From Plumapathes pennacea (taxonomy: Eukaryota > Cnidaria > Anthozoa > Antipatharia > Myriopathidae), in NCBI GenBank assembly GCA_964036295.1, contig OZ038473.1:4185501-4249500 (forward strand): 64,000 bases of DNA, written 5' to 3'. The notes under the pieces are model-generated. The model had not been told where the DNA came from. It was given only the letters and a program-made list of their open reading frames with translations, and did not search any database. Below, one piece after another: positions 20,158 through 31,984 of the stretch. Every line of letters starts with the position of its first letter. Within the stretch, counting starts at the first letter, position 1. A program made the translations under genes and the position numbers.

Positions 20158-22206
20158 GGTTGTGCCTAAATCGTACCAACGGGAAGGACAGCCGCGCAAG
20201 ACTGAAAACGAGTTTAGACCCGATCGCCTCACGACCGAGAATCGGACGATGTCGGTAAATCCAAGATGGCTGTCTTCTGTGTATTTCATCGAACGATGAA
20301 ATGAACAAGCTTTATCGAGTTAAGTGAAATAACGTCGCTTCCTTTCATCATAGTTTAGGCGATTATAATACATATTGAACCTCGTGGCGAACTAAACTGT
20401 AGAAAATGTGACGTGTCCTTCCCGCTGGTACGGTGTAATCGTGTCGTACCAACGGGAAGGACAGAGTGAAATAACTCGACTATTTTAGTCGAGGATCATT
20501 TTAAGTGAAGAGTAAGTGTATCTTCAATAAAATCAAGTGGCATCTCTTCCTTTGGTGGTGATTTAGACAACTGAGGCGAACTAAACTGTGAAAAATGTGA
20601 TGTGTCTTTCCCGCTGGTACGATGGAGTTCGATCGTACCAGCGGGAAATAACCAGACTATCTTTAACCGTATCTTCAGTCGAGGATATACAGAGTAAAAT
20701 TTACCATCGGAAACTCAAGTGGAATTGCTTGACTGAATTATATTTGACACAAAATGAGCCTCACAGTGAAGCAGAGTATAGTAAAGTGTGGGGGTGTCTA
20801 GAAAACTCAGACCTCAGACCTCAGATCTGGAAAACTCAGACCCCCGAAATACGCTAAATGATTTGACCATTCCTTCTCGTAATTACTTTAAACGGAAGCT
20901 GCTCGAGCGAGACACCAAACAATGCGGTATTTTTAGCCATTTCGCAAACATTCAGCAGGGTCTGAGTTTTCCAGATCTGGAAAACTCAGACCCCCCCCCC
21001 CCCCCCCCCAAAAAAAAAAAAAATTACGCGAAACGATTTGATCGTTCCTTCTCGTAATTGCTTTAACCCCCAAAATACATACATCGCCTGTTTCACGGCT
21101 CAATTATGAAACAAGTTTGTCGGATCTCGTTTTACATCATTTGTAATCAACTTGTGACAATGGAACTGGGACGTGGATGTGTGACCTGTCATTTCTGCCA
21201 CGTGACCTGTCTGGAAAGTTATAACTTTAGTCGAATGTTTGCGAAATGGCTAAAAATACCGCATTGTTTGATGTCTCGCTCGAGCAGCGTCCGATTAAAG
21301 TAATTACGAGAAGGAATGGTCGAATCGTTTCGCGTATTTTGGGGGGTCTGAGTTTTCCAGATCTGGAAAACTCAGACCCAGCCAAATGTTTGCGAAATGG
21401 CTAAAAATACCGCATTGTTTGATGTCTCGCTCGAGCAGCTTCCGTTTAAAGTAATTACGAGAAGGAATGGTCGAATCATTTAGCGTATTTTGGGGGTCTG
21501 AGTTTTCCAGATCTGAGGTCTGAGGTCTGAGGTCTGAGTTTTCTAGACACCCTAAGTGTGATGTCCTTTCCGCTGGTACGCTGTCTTCGGATTGTCGTAG
21601 GCTCATTTTGTGTCAAATATAATTCAGTCAAGCAATTCTACTTAAGTTTCCGATGGTACATTTTACTCTGTATATCCTCGACTGAAGATACGGTTAAAGA
21701 TAGTCTGGTTATTTCCCGCTATCCTTTCCGCTGGTACGATCGAACTCCATCGTACCAGCGGGAAAGACACATCACATTTTCCACAGTTTAGTTCGCCTCA
21801 GTTGTCTAAATCACCACCAAAGGAAGAGATGCCACTTGATTTTATTGAAGATACACTTACTCTTCACTTAAAATGATTCTCGACTAAAATAGTCGAGTTA
21901 TTTCACTCTGTCCTTCCCGTTGGTACGACACGATTACACCGTACCAGCGGGAAGGACACGTCACATTTTCTACAGTTTAGTTCGCCACGAGGTTCAATAT
22001 GTATTATAATCGTCTAAACTATGATGAAAGGAAGCGATGTTATTTCACTTAACTCAATAAGGCTTGTTCATTTCATCGTTCGATGAAATACACAGAAGAC
22101 AGGATTTACCGACATCGTCCGATTCTCGGTCGTGAGGCGATCGGATCTAAACTCGTTTTCAGTCTTGCGCGGCTGTCCTTCCCGTTGGTACGATTTAGGC
22201 ACAACC
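20158..22206. mobile_element. 2,049-bp palindromic DNA transposon with 9-bp target duplication
   Basis: Both ends read GGTTGTGCCTAAATCGTACC inward. Arms of about 0.6 kb are nearly perfect inverted copies; the centre (20,790-21,590) is itself built of inverted blocks with TCTGAGTTTTCCAGATCTGG. Each arm contains smaller hairpins CCTTCCCGCTGGTACG...CGTACCA-CGGGAAGG. The flanks are GATTTGAAT at 20,149-20,157 and again at 22,207-22,215, a 9-bp direct duplication. The neighbouring tandem unit at 20,026 shows the uninterrupted sequence GATTTGAATGTTGTTC. A 9-bp duplication with very long TIRs is characteristic of Mutator-like elements. No transposase is present, so it is non-autonomous; the superfamily call is inference. 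Confidence 0.85.
20987..21022 (+). repeat. Poly-C followed by poly-A
   Basis: About 20 C then 13 A residues near the centre of the palindrome, absent from the mirror position. A local expansion, or a site where assembly length is unreliable. Confidence 0.85.
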
Positions 22207-22266
22207 GATTTGAATGTTGTTCTGTTCGCGGGGCGACCAACCCGCGCCGCGGGGAATGCCGGGTTG
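22207..22266 (+). repeat. 123-bp tandem repeat, right part
   Basis: GATTTGAATGTTGTTC, then GCGACCAACCCGC-CCGCGGGGAATGCC, the same as 20,026-20,085. It is the continuation of the unit interrupted by the palindromic element. Confidence 0.8.
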
Positions 22267-22351
22267 ATCACGTGATTTTTTCCTGCGAGTTCGTTGCTAA
22301 GAAACAGTTTGTTGGAAAGGAAGGAGAATTTGAACAAGAAGAGTTTAAGAA

Positions 22352-22864
22352 ATGAATTCAGGGAAAGAACAAACGGAACATTCTGATTCTCACAATAACG
22401 ACCAAGCTCGCCTTCAAAGACGAAGGGAGCAAGCAAGATTAAGACGAAGTCGTGAGACCAGCCAACAGCGGTGTATTCGTCTCGAGCGCAGACGGCAAGC
22501 AACGCGTACGAGTCGACTAAAACAGCAGACCGGCCCAGAAATTACTGCTGCAAAAAAAAAACAAAAACAAAGACAAGACCGTGACCGAGAGCGTTACAAG
22601 CAGAAGCTAGCTCGGGAGACAACTCAGGAAAGAGAAGAGCGCTTGAAAGCTAATAGGCAATGGGTTGCTTCCCGACGCTACAGTGAAACGTGCGAAGAAA
22701 GAGCCTGTAGGCTTCATGCTCAAAATGCTCAAAATGAGGCCAACAGTCGACGCCGTGAGCAACGTTCGTCTCTTGTCGAAGAACGACGCTTCCAAAGACA
22801 GCAATATCTGCATAGCCGTGGATGGGCTAACCCTGACAACCCGGCTCTACACGAACAGCCGTGA
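22352..22864 (+). CDS. Arg/Glu-rich STPR-like repeat protein, 170 aa
   Basis: The ATG follows a purine-rich leader. The product is strongly charged and built of about 23-residue units with the pattern R-E-T-x-Q-x-R-x-x-R-L, for example RRSRETSQQRCIRLERRRQA, KLARETTQEREERLKANRQW and RYSETCEERACRLHAQ. This fits the STPR ('score and three amino acid peptide repeat') pattern, a long-helix DNA-binding repeat known from the silkworm protein FMBP-1 and, to my knowledge, from N-termini of Helitron/PIF1-helicase-like proteins in invertebrates. The C-terminal half, after RQQYLHSRGW, leaves the pattern. A CAG|GTAAGA donor at about 22,951 lies downstream of the stop. Helitron termini were not found around it, unlike the family members at 47.7 and 59.3 kb. 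It could be a diverged element ORF or a host exon. Confidence 0.6.
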   Translation: MNSGKEQTEHSDSHNNDQARLQRRREQARLRRSRETSQQRCIRLERRRQATRTSRLKQQTGPEITAAKKKQKQRQDRDRERYKQKLARETTQEREERLKANRQWVASRRYSETCEERACRLHAQNAQNEANSRRREQRSSLVEERRFQRQQYLHSRGWANPDNPALHEQP

Positions 22865-22907
22865 GCAACGTTCGTCTTTGCACGAACAGCAGGAGGACAG
22901 AAAATAA

Positions 22908-23873
22908 GCTAAAATAGTGCTTGAAGGCCAACCGATAGCTCCAAGGGGCAGGTAAGACACGTTTATTTACTTTGTTCACTCAACACGTCCGTTATGCATT
23001 GCTTCGAGCTTATCGGACATTTTGCGGCCGCAATAAAACTTTGTTGTGATGCTATATATTTTCACGACAGAAAACTGTTTTGACCGTTTGAGTCTTGACA
23101 GATAAGCCACAGTGTCATACAGTGCAGAAGTTAATTTGCGACTTGACAACTTGCTTTGTAGACAAAATCACAACATATCACTCACACAGAAGAATTTGGC
23201 GTTTCTGTGCATTTTGATTATAGAGAGAACTGTGTTTATTAAAATTGCAGCACTAGAAACCATTTCAGTTTATCAAAGAACAGGTCAAAATATTTGTCCT
23301 CTGTGAAAATATACAGTGCAAAATCTTGTGAGTTCTTGTGAGGTTTAAATAGGCAGTTATTTTTTTAACTGCTTGGCTGTTTTTATCATGTACTGTCTAC
23401 TTTCCATAAAAATACAATCTTTGTTTGTATTTACTTCTTTGTCTTACTAAGCCCCCCTTCACTTTGCTATAAATTATAGTACATATACTATTATAAAATG
23501 TATATATAAATAAACAGAATGGTGTTTAGTAAAACTAGAAATTGTTATGAATGATTATTTTGTCAATTATTGGCATCAGGAGAAGAATGTAATTTATTGC
23601 TGCATTTTCTTTTGCATTTTTGAATTAGCAGTTTAGCTGTACTTTATACATTACTGTGTATAAAGTAATGTTCGGAAGAGATCTGTGTTAGTAGTAGTGG
23701 TGTGGGCAGAAAATATTGCCATGATCTAAACAAGTTTATGACAAGTCAATGCCTCCAGTGGACTGAAGGTCAAAAATCATTTGCATAGTTACATAATAAT
23801 TATTATAAAATAACTATGATACTACGCGCGCTCTGATTGGTTAAAAAACCATGTTATAAATAAGTACAAAGAT
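22908..23873. other. No supportable gene
   Basis: AT-rich DNA with an (AT)-rich patch at 23,470-23,520 and a small inverted repeat TACTTTATAC...GTATAAAGTA at 23,640-23,668. Possibly 3' non-coding sequence of the upstream frame. Confidence 0.4.
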
Positions 23874-24641
23874 CATCGCCAGAAATTCCGGACATTTTGC
23901 GTCCACGATTGCTTCCGGTCTTTCCCAGCGGCGTGCGGTATGAGCATGCGCCATTCACACATTCAACATTGTTACGTACTTTGCCTCAGTGGGGTGGGGG
24001 AGGGATGGGTTTCTCCGGTTCAAAAAGAGACTGCTACGTTTAGGAGACGTGCCGCTGAACGACCTAGTTGAAATTAGCTTTCGTTTGGTACAATTTTCAT
24101 GCGATTTGGAGCTTCCCAGCCCAAAATATCAACATCCGAAGTCAGCGTATTTCACGGGAGGTATTCGCCATGGCTGGCTGTGAACTGCAAATTCAAACAC
24201 AAAAAGTACACATCGAATTTGCTCCAGGGGACTGACTGAGGCTTCACAGGAGATGTTCAATCCTTCGACAATCAGGTACGGGGTAGACATTTTGCGTTTT
24301 ACCCAAGGTTCTTGTATTAAATGCAGCTTAAAAAGTGACAGTAGCCGGTTTTGAGCGTATTCTGCTATCAATCCCTTCTTACGTCGGCCGAAATTTTAAA
24401 TTCAAAAAAGTACACATCGAATTTTACCGGAGATAAATATTTTTTGTACTGTTGTGTTTAGGAAGCTTTCCTCTTCCGAATGCTGCCCAGACATTTTTAC
24501 GAACGTGCTTCAGTTAAGCGAAAAGCACAATTTATTATCAGATCCCATACATTTCTTTGTTATTTCTTGAGCGGCTGTCAGCGTGAAACCTGATGCCTCT
24601 TCCGAGATGGCGCAACCGGATGTCTGAAATTTCTGGCGATG
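23874..24641. mobile_element. 768-bp element with short terminal inverted repeats
   Basis: The left end CATCGCCAGAAATTCCGGACAT mirrors the right end ATGTCTGAAATTTCTGGCGATG, about 20 bp with a few mismatches. No convincing target duplication or transposase was seen. The short open frames inside lack known domains. A weakly supported non-autonomous element. Confidence 0.45.
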
Positions 24642-25482
24642 TATGGAAATGACGAATCCTGAAATAAAAAGACTGCGTGTCGTCCCCTACTTCAAAGATT
24701 CATGTGTTACAGAAACTGCAGTGGGCTATTAGAGCAAATAGTGAAGCCGTGTGCAAATCATGTGCAATTAGTGAAGCAGCGTGAAGAAAAGTTGTCCGAA
24801 TATTGCATGAAATTTAATTCGGAAACCGTGAGACAGAAAGCCAACAATTACACAGTCAAAGAACATTCTCTAAAGTTTCTAACCTTTATACCTTCGTCTC
24901 CTGTGGCTCGTAGCTAGTAACTAGATGGCTTAGATCACCGGAGTTTCACACGAATAATTGTAGGTTTATGGTGATGAAGGCACAAACAGTCTTCGCTAAT
25001 GAGTCTGTCTCGGCTGTCGGCTCGGTGGCACAAAAGCTGTTGAGTCAATTCAATGGAGTTGACTGTCGTCCGGCAGAGTTCAAGTAATGCTCAAGTAAAG
25101 CAAACAAATGTACAAACTACCTTCTTCAGCAGAATAGTGTTGTTGTGCAGACATGTTTACGTCGAGTGACACCGTTGTCCTGAAAGTTGAAACCTGACGG
25201 CTCAAAACATTCTCGCCAGTTCTTTTGAATTCTTCACAAACAGTGGTACTAATATCCGACACATTTCTTGCGAAATTCACTTTCATTTAGCAGCCTGTCA
25301 AGTTTTTCAAGTGAACGGGAGTGGTGTTCCGTTTTCATTCATGGACTGACTTGAGCGAAGTGCCGTGAAACAGACTTTCCGATTGGACGAGCGTGCGTTT
25401 TGACGGTTTTCGGGAGAATCTTGAACTTGATCATTTTCAATATAAAGTTCTTTCAGGTAATAAAAGCTTCGTTATTTTATAA
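24642..25482. other. No supportable gene
   Basis: Only short frames without recognisable motifs; no arrays. Confidence 0.4.
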
Positions 25483-25673
25483 AAGCAATATGACACTCGT
25501 TTCCATGTCTATGAACTTTTATATAAACACTTGGGATGTTGTGAGAACACTCGAAAAAGTTCAAAATCACTCGCCGAAGCGGCTCGTGATTTTGAACTTT
25601 TTCTCGTGTTCTCCCAACATCCCGCGTGTTTATATAAGAGTACATAGACATGGAAACTCGTGTTATATTGCTT
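25483..25673. mobile_element. 191-bp palindromic MITE
   Basis: A whole-length hairpin. The left end AAGCAATATGACACTCGTTT is mirrored by the right end, which reads AAGCAATATAACACGAGTTT after reverse-complementing. The arms continue through CCATGTCTATG and TATATAAACAC to the centre CACTCGCCGAAGCGGCTCGTG. The centre closely matches that of the MITE at 6,963-7,308. The open frame across it is a by-product of the palindrome. Confidence 0.8.
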
Positions 25674-26544
25674 AATTATAACAGCCAAACAAGTCAATTT
25701 GCATTTACCACAGCTAGTTTCATTTTATATAAGCCAGCAGTTTAGTAAAATTAATTTCTTCCTTTTCCCAGATAGAATTAGCAATGATATTTTATTAAGT
25801 TTTCTTTTAAACAAGTTTTATTCCATGCAGCTGCATGACATTAATTTCTGGTGAGATATTTTTGTCTAAACTGTTACCCCAACACAATCTGCTTTTCTGC
25901 CCACCCATCTATCTCCAGCCACAGAACACACTTTTTTAATTATAGGCTTTGATGCTTGTTTTGTTTTTCATAGGTCCCTAAATATCAAGACAAACATGAA
26001 GTTCACAAAGTCCAACTGGAAAAAGTATCTTTCTGTGATTAGGAAGAGTTAAGTTTTATGACATGGGAAATGAGACTTTTTTAAGATAAGAATGCCAATA
26101 CAGTTACTAAACTGATGCTCTTCTCATGTCTTGTAGCATCTTACAGTGCTGTATAATGTGCGAACCTGACTCTCAGTTGTCTAATATTCTGTAAAATTAT
26201 TGAATATTTATAGTGCACTTTTCAATTTCACTCACAGCAGAGTATTGGGTTAGGGATATATTTCTCTGGCATGGGATTTTCTGTGTTTGTACATGTACAA
26301 GGCAACACATGCAACAATTGAGAACTTCTGAGAAGTATAATGTAACCTACAGGTACTTGAGACTAAGTATTTAATATATAGTATTTTACCAATAAATAAT
26401 GTAGTGCAAAGACTGACTCTGTATACTTTCTTATGAGACAAAATACATTTCTGTGAAATGGACATAGCATGATGAATAATTTTGTGAGAACTTCCTTCTA
26501 TCAAGACCACCCTACATATTATATAATAAGATTACTGTACTCTT
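25674..26544. other. No supportable gene
   Basis: AT-rich non-coding DNA with no recognised structure. Confidence 0.4.
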
Positions 26545-26870
26545 CAAACAGCAATGGGACCCCTGGGGGTGGGTACTATGCCATATAGGTATGTGCTGCC
26601 CAAAAGGGTATCATTTTCAAACATTTTTAGTCTGAAATAGGGTATAGATTTTGCCTTTTTGGTCTGAAATAGGGTATCCATTTTGTGTTTTTGGCCTTGG
26701 ATAGGGTATGATTTTAATAGAAATGTGTCGCAGCGGACAATGCACGGCAAATGGAAGAAAACACGGCGGAAATTGTTGCAAAAGAAGTAAATTTCTAAAC
26801 TAGGTCTGAAATAGGCTATACATTTTGGAGTCAGGTCTGAAATAGGGTATAGTAAATCAGATATTTTGGT
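26545..26870 (+). repeat. GGTCTGAAATAGGGTAT repeat region
   Basis: The motif (G/A)GTCTGAAATAGGGTAT recurs about five times with spacers of 25-45 bp, after a GGGTGGGTACTATGCCATATAG leader. This looks like a known type of dispersed cnidarian repeat; I cannot name a family. Confidence 0.6.
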
Positions 26871-26871
26871 T

Positions 26872-28570
26872 TGAAACTAGACTGGCCTTGCCAGTGAGCT
26901 CGCGGCGTGAGTTGGGTCGAGACCAGAATATAAAATGGGAAGTAGGGGACAAGAGCGGAACTCCCAAGAGAGACTTCCAATTTCTCACCATAAAAATATC
27001 ACACAGTATAGAGAACTTGGCTTTTAACACCTTGCTCTTTTGACACCTTGATTAAACTAAAAATTATTATTACAACACTCATACACTTGCTTCTTAAAGG
27101 TTGAGCGACCCTGCATCTTGAGAATGCGTGACATTTATGCACAATCGATTTTGACAGTTTGACCTTGACTCATATTTCTAATCAGAGGCCACGATTAATC
27201 CAGCCTTCGCTTCACTACTTATGTGTTTTCTTTTCTTAACTCAATACGTTTCTTCTATCAGGCTTTCGAGTATTCGTGCTCTGTAACAAATATAAAATTG
27301 AAAGCGAGGAATGTCACACGAGAGATGTTTACAATATTATTGCGCTTTTGTTCAGTGTGTTCAGTCCATTTGTGACTGCAAACTCAATCCTCAGAATTAT
27401 TTCGGTGTATTTTTCATTTCTGGTATTTAATGAACATTGCGAAACAAAGACTACATGATCGAATGAAAGAAACACTTCAACAGGCAATGTACGATACGCA
27501 GAAGAATTTTATGAGGCAACAGATGTCATGTACAGAGTAAAGCATAAAGCGTCATTGTTTTACGGCTAAAGCTCACCGTAGCTTTGGTTTCTGTTTTCGC
27601 CCTGTTATCTTCCCAAAAGTATTTCGTGTCGCCACAGAAAGTTTCGTCGGGACTAAATACTTATCGGCGACAGAGATATTTGCAATACCCCAGAAGTACC
27701 ATCAAGCATTTGTTTACGGCTATTCTCAAAGCTTGTGCGGTGAACGCGAGCCAAAATCTTTTCCTAAAATCCAGTTTATCCGTGCCTATTCCACAGAGCC
27801 AAATGGCGTTGAATTTGAATGGGATGCAGTTTACTTTTTCGCTTCACTACTTATATGTTTTCTTTTATTAACTCAATACGTTTCTTTCTATCAGGCTTTC
27901 GAGTATTCGTGCTCTGTAACAAATATAAAATTGAAAGCGAGGAATGTCACACGAGAGATGTTTACAATATTATTGCGCTTTTGTTCACAGTGTGTTCAGT
28001 CCATTTGTGACTGCAAACTCAATCCTCAGAATTATTTCGGTGTATTTTTCATTTCTGGTATTCACTGACCATTGCGAAACAAAGGCTACATGATCGAATG
28101 AAAGAAACACTTCAACAGGCAATGTACGATTCGCAGAAGAATTTTATGAGGCAACAGATGTCATGTACAGAGTAAAGCATAAAGCGTCATTGTTTTACGG
28201 CTAAAGCTCACCGTAGCTTTGGTTTCTGCTTTCGCCCTGTTATCTTCCCAAAAGTATTTCGTGTCGCCACAGAAAGTTTCGTCGGGACTAAATATTTATC
28301 GGCGACAGCGGTACCATCAAATATTTGTTTACGGCTATTCTCAAAGCTTCCGCGGTGAACGCGAGCCAAAATCGTTCCCGAAAAATCCAGTTTATCCGTG
28401 CCTATTCCACAGAGCCAAATGGTGTTGAGTTTGGATGGGATGCAGTTAACTTTTACACACAAGTAACGAGCAATTCACTGGCCACATCTCGAGTTGTTTA
28501 GCGAAGTCAATTACGTCATCGCCCAGCACGTGATAATATGAACCAATCACCGTGTGCTGATCCTCCACCC
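26872..28570. mobile_element. Dispersed repeat T, copy 2, with a 630-bp tandem duplication
   Basis: It starts AAACTAGACTGGCCTTGCC, like copy 1 at 6,901, and shows the MITE-free version of the 6,961 site. A segment of about 630 bp is duplicated head to tail (27,209-27,838 and 27,839-28,440): both units carry GGCTTTCGAGTATTCGTGCT, CGAAACAAAG-CTACATGATCG and AAAGTATTTCGTGTCGCCAC. The right end (28,435-28,570) is the reverse complement of about 7,880-8,020. Frames in it are not conserved between units. Confidence 0.65.
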
Positions 28571-28839
28571 ACAAAAAGGAAAAAAAAAATAAATAAAAAT
28601 CTCCATTTTTAAGCTCTCGTAGGCCCCAGGCCCCCGCGAGCAATAAGGTAAGGGGTTTTCAGGTTCAGGCAGCACACCCCCACCCAAAATTATGATGAGT
28701 ACTCCCCGGAATGGGACACATGCCAATATCATGTAAATGCTAATATAGTGTCATCCGCCTTTAACTAAATTATATAATAATGAGATGTGTGGTGAAAGCA
28801 TACAGTACATGAGAGCTCTAGCAATGTCATACAAAATCG

Positions 28840-28880
28840 AATACTTGGGCGTGGGGCCTCTGCGAATATCGTATTTCTAG
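28840..28880 (+). mobile_element. Isolated Helitron-like 3' end
   Basis: GGGGCCTCTGCGAATATCGT then ATTTCTAG|T matches the 3' ends at 46,980 and 60,483 (CTGCGATTATCGTATTTCTAG). The body upstream is not recognisable as this family, so it may be a distant or truncated copy. Confidence 0.4.
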
Positions 28881-29134
28881 TATTTTAATGGACTTTTGAC
28901 AGGCGGCATTTGACGAAAATCGTTGATTGAGCAAAAAGGTACAATTGATAATTTTTTCCGCCCAATCGGCGGTGCGCCTGTCTCACGCCTTCAATACTGG
29001 TCTGAACAGACTGTGTTCCCAGGGGCTCTTTCTTGCTCTTCTTTTCTCCCCCCCTCCCCCTCCCCCTCCGCCGCATTTTTGCCCGCCGTTCTTTTCACCG
29101 CCACCCCACGATCTGCTCCTGGGTCTCCGAGGAT
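28881..29134. other. Pyrimidine-rich spacer
   Basis: Includes a C-rich block (CCCCCCTCCCCCTCCCCCTC) near 29,047. No gene is supported. Confidence 0.5.
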
Positions 29135-29620
29135 AACAACACTGGAGAAACGGTTACTTTCTCTGAGTCAGAATACATTTGCAGCAGTTTGCGTACGAGA
29201 CAGCTATTACACAACAGGCACCTGCCTGTCGGCTATTATCTGATCCAGATCATGGTGAGTCATGTTTCACCAGTACCTGAGTTTGAAGCACTAATCTTCC
29301 ATACCAAACTTAAACACACAGAGTAGTTAACTATCATGTTCGACGAACTACTGTGTTGGATTTGCATGCGGGCTCCCGAAATCTAAAACAAACATCGTGA
29401 CAGTAATTATAGATGTGTAATTACATCCAGCTGGGCCTCTTTAGTGTTACCACCCAAGTACATTTTTGCAGCAGAGTCTCTAATCAGATGCAGAATATGC
29501 TCTTTTGGGTAGTAATATGCAAAAGAATGTTACATATAGCTTGACATAGTCTATCATGACTTAGAATATCACAGTAGAAGTGTATTTTTTGTCATACAAT
29601 TGACAAAATCGCTCGTTTGA
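29135..29620 (+). repeat. Dispersed repeat U, copy 2
   Basis: Same orientation and content as 14,255-14,740. An open frame spans part of it, but the other copy is interrupted, so coding is unsupported. Confidence 0.7.
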
Positions 29621-29807
29621 TTTGTTTGATTTGATGAGTTCGTTTGCTAAATAATGATTGTTTACTCATCTCTCTTGTTTAGAATCATCTAAACTGAAAC
29701 TTTGTCAAAATTTGGCTATGTTTAAAACCTGGAACCGGGAACCCGGGAACCGGGATCGGTGCTTCGCACGATGGCCATAAGGCGACGAAAAAAACGAGGA
29801 TCCTTAA

Positions 29808-31358
29808 GGTGGCTCCATAGGATATTTCGCTGCACTTGCTCGTATTTAGTTTATGACACCAAAACCGTTATATTTTCATTTCATTATATTCTTTCTTGAT
29901 CAAATTTGCAGGGTAGATGTTTCGAAAGGTCTGTTGCGTATACGTCTTACTTTGTCACTCTAGTGTGGTTTCTATGGAAACAATACGTCCTTGAAATAAA
30001 GGTCTTCTACCCCGTTTTCAAACTTTCTGCTCTATTTTCTCGAGTTTTCTTCGGTGAATTTTTCTGAAACTTTCAGTATGTTTAGAGATTTGTATAAGGT
30101 AAACATAACTGTAAAAAAAAGTTGGGGTTAGAGGAGCGGATTCCGAGCTAATTGGCAATTTATGTTTTTTGCAAATAAAAAAACTTTTGCTCCATAAATT
30201 TCCATTAAAATCAAATATTACAAAACCGGATATAATCTTTGTTTGCCTGCAAAATTTAAGACGGATTCACCGAAGGAAACTCGAGAAAAATGCAAAGAAA
30301 AACTTGATATTTTACGTGCGTATTGCGCCATCAAATGCAAAATAATGACTCGACAAGATCGACAAGTGCGCATGCGTTAGTCGTAATGTGTGCATGTAAA
30401 CACGAGGAGAAAGCGGCGATCGCACGCCTGCAAGTACAGCAAGTTTTCTTGGTGCGAAGCTAAAAGGAAACACCATGCAATTCCTGAATTTCTGTCTTGA
30501 GAAGCTCGTACTGGATATGTCAGCCACGAATTATTCTGTGCGAACTACTGTTAGCGAAGTCTCGAACAATTTGAGGGTGATAGCTGTTAAACAACTCAAT
30601 CCTTTTCAATACAAAGCCGTGAAGACAGTTCGAAAGTCCTCAGTTCAAGCCGTCGAATGCTAGTCCACTAGCTCCCAACAAGTTTGTTGGCAGTTGTGTC
30701 CCATCAAGTTCATTCATACTTATTCAGTACAGTTCGTGAATGTTTAGTTTTGCGACTGCTCACCTGAGATAATATGCCACAGACTGACACACGGGATCAA
30801 ACTCTGCAGGTTAGTAGGATTTGCAAAGCTTCATAACAACGCCAATAATTTCTGTCTAAGTTTGCTTACTTCCAAGAATTGCTGTCAGTGTTGTGACTAG
30901 GCCGAATGTACTGGTTTGTCCATTGCAACTGATGATTGCCGAAATGACCGTTCGAGCCGCGTTTGTGACGGCTGTTCATTTCAAAGTCAAACAGAATAAA
31001 ATCTGAATTGTAGAACTTCTTCATCGTTGTGTTGCTTGTTTAGTTACTGGCCTGACAGGATGTGCAGAAACAATAATTTCAAACTAATTCAGTAGAGTTA
31101 TATACATTCGAAGGTAAAGCGATAAAGATCGGCGATCAAGTAAAGCCGGCGTGTACTTAGTTTGATTGAAAGGCTTTCAAGTTTGCTTTCTTCGTGACTC
31201 GAAGAACCGTGCACGCATCGTAAACTGTTTGCTGCGAGGTTTTAGGATTTCCTGTTAAATTCAGATTTCCTCCAGAGAATTACGAAAGTCGGGTTTTTAT
31301 TTCATTGTGATTTTGGTGCCCACACGAAATTGCGTCTGAAAACCCTATGGAGCCACCC
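29808..31358. mobile_element. 1,551-bp TTAA-flanked element (Z1)
   Basis: The left end reads GGTGGCTCCATAGG and the right end, reverse-complemented, reads GGGTGGCTCCATAGGG. TTAA lies at both junctions (29,804-29,807 and 31,359-31,362). TTAA duplication is the hallmark of piggyBac-type integration, though the TIR sequence itself was not matched to a known family. Inside, ATGCCACAGACTGACACACG is followed by CTGCAG|GTTAGT, a possible small first exon. No transposase domain was recognised, so it is probably non-autonomous. Confidence 0.7.
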
Positions 31359-31682
31359 TTAAAGGGGTACTTTGACCAAAATCGGACCATCACTTAAATT
31401 CAATTAAAAACAGCCAAAAACAATCTTTAGCACACCACTAACAATCCTACCAAACCGTTTGTCGAAATTATTTTTGGAAGTGCCACTTTTTGACCTCTGT
31501 TTTTCTTGAGCCGTGAATAAATCGATAATTCCGAGTGGGGATTGGAGAGACCGGCGTGACGTCATCTTACCAACGCAAAGTATCACAACTATAAGGGAAG
31601 TATGAAGTTTTGCAGAAGAGCGCGTGTAACTCTTGATTGAAATCGAAGTAGAATTTGGAATTTTCAAACAAAACTGCACAAC

Positions 31683-31984
31683 ATGCCAGGTAGGTGTGTA
31701 GTGCAGGGCTGCGACAGCAAGTCCAACCCGAAAGAGGGCATGCATTTCCCTTCACATTTCGCTCAACAATAAAGCGCTGTGCGCGATGTGGAAGAACGGT
31801 TTGTGCTACTTCATCGCAAGAACTTCAATCCTGGCGATCGCTTCTCTGTCTGCTCGAAGCATTTCGAAGAGAGCTGTTTTTCAAGGCTCCACCAAGAAGG
31901 TTTTCTCCTGCAGACTGATTCCAGGATCAGTCCCCACAATTTGGAGAGCAACTAAAGATCGAGGCGAAAGTGCAAGAGATCGTC
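31683..31984 (+). pseudogene. THAP-type zinc-finger exon, frameshifted
   Basis: Starts MPGRCVVQGCDSKSNPKEGM with the first two cysteines of a C2CH finger. A stop and frameshift near 31,770 follow. The body continues HRKNFNPGDRFSVCSKHFEE, giving the Cys-x2-His pair, and the AVPTIF-type closing motif appears as GSVPTIW in a third frame. Length and order match the roughly 90-residue THAP domain, a sequence-specific DNA-binding module found in P-element-type transposases and vertebrate THAP proteins. It ends at a GTC|GTAAGT donor. At least two frame breaks mean it cannot give a working finger as it stands. It lies inside TTAA element Z2, so it is either part of that element's old gene or a captured host exon. 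Confidence 0.75.

Noticed and set aside
28923-29326. Overlapping frames of about 100 codons near repeat U copy 2
   Set aside because: The second copy of U at 14,255 is interrupted at the same place, and the Pro-rich part comes from a C-rich tract.
30475-30663. 62-codon frame in Z1 as a possible transposase exon
   Set aside because: No recognisable motif and no clear splice sites; left as unassigned interior of Z1.
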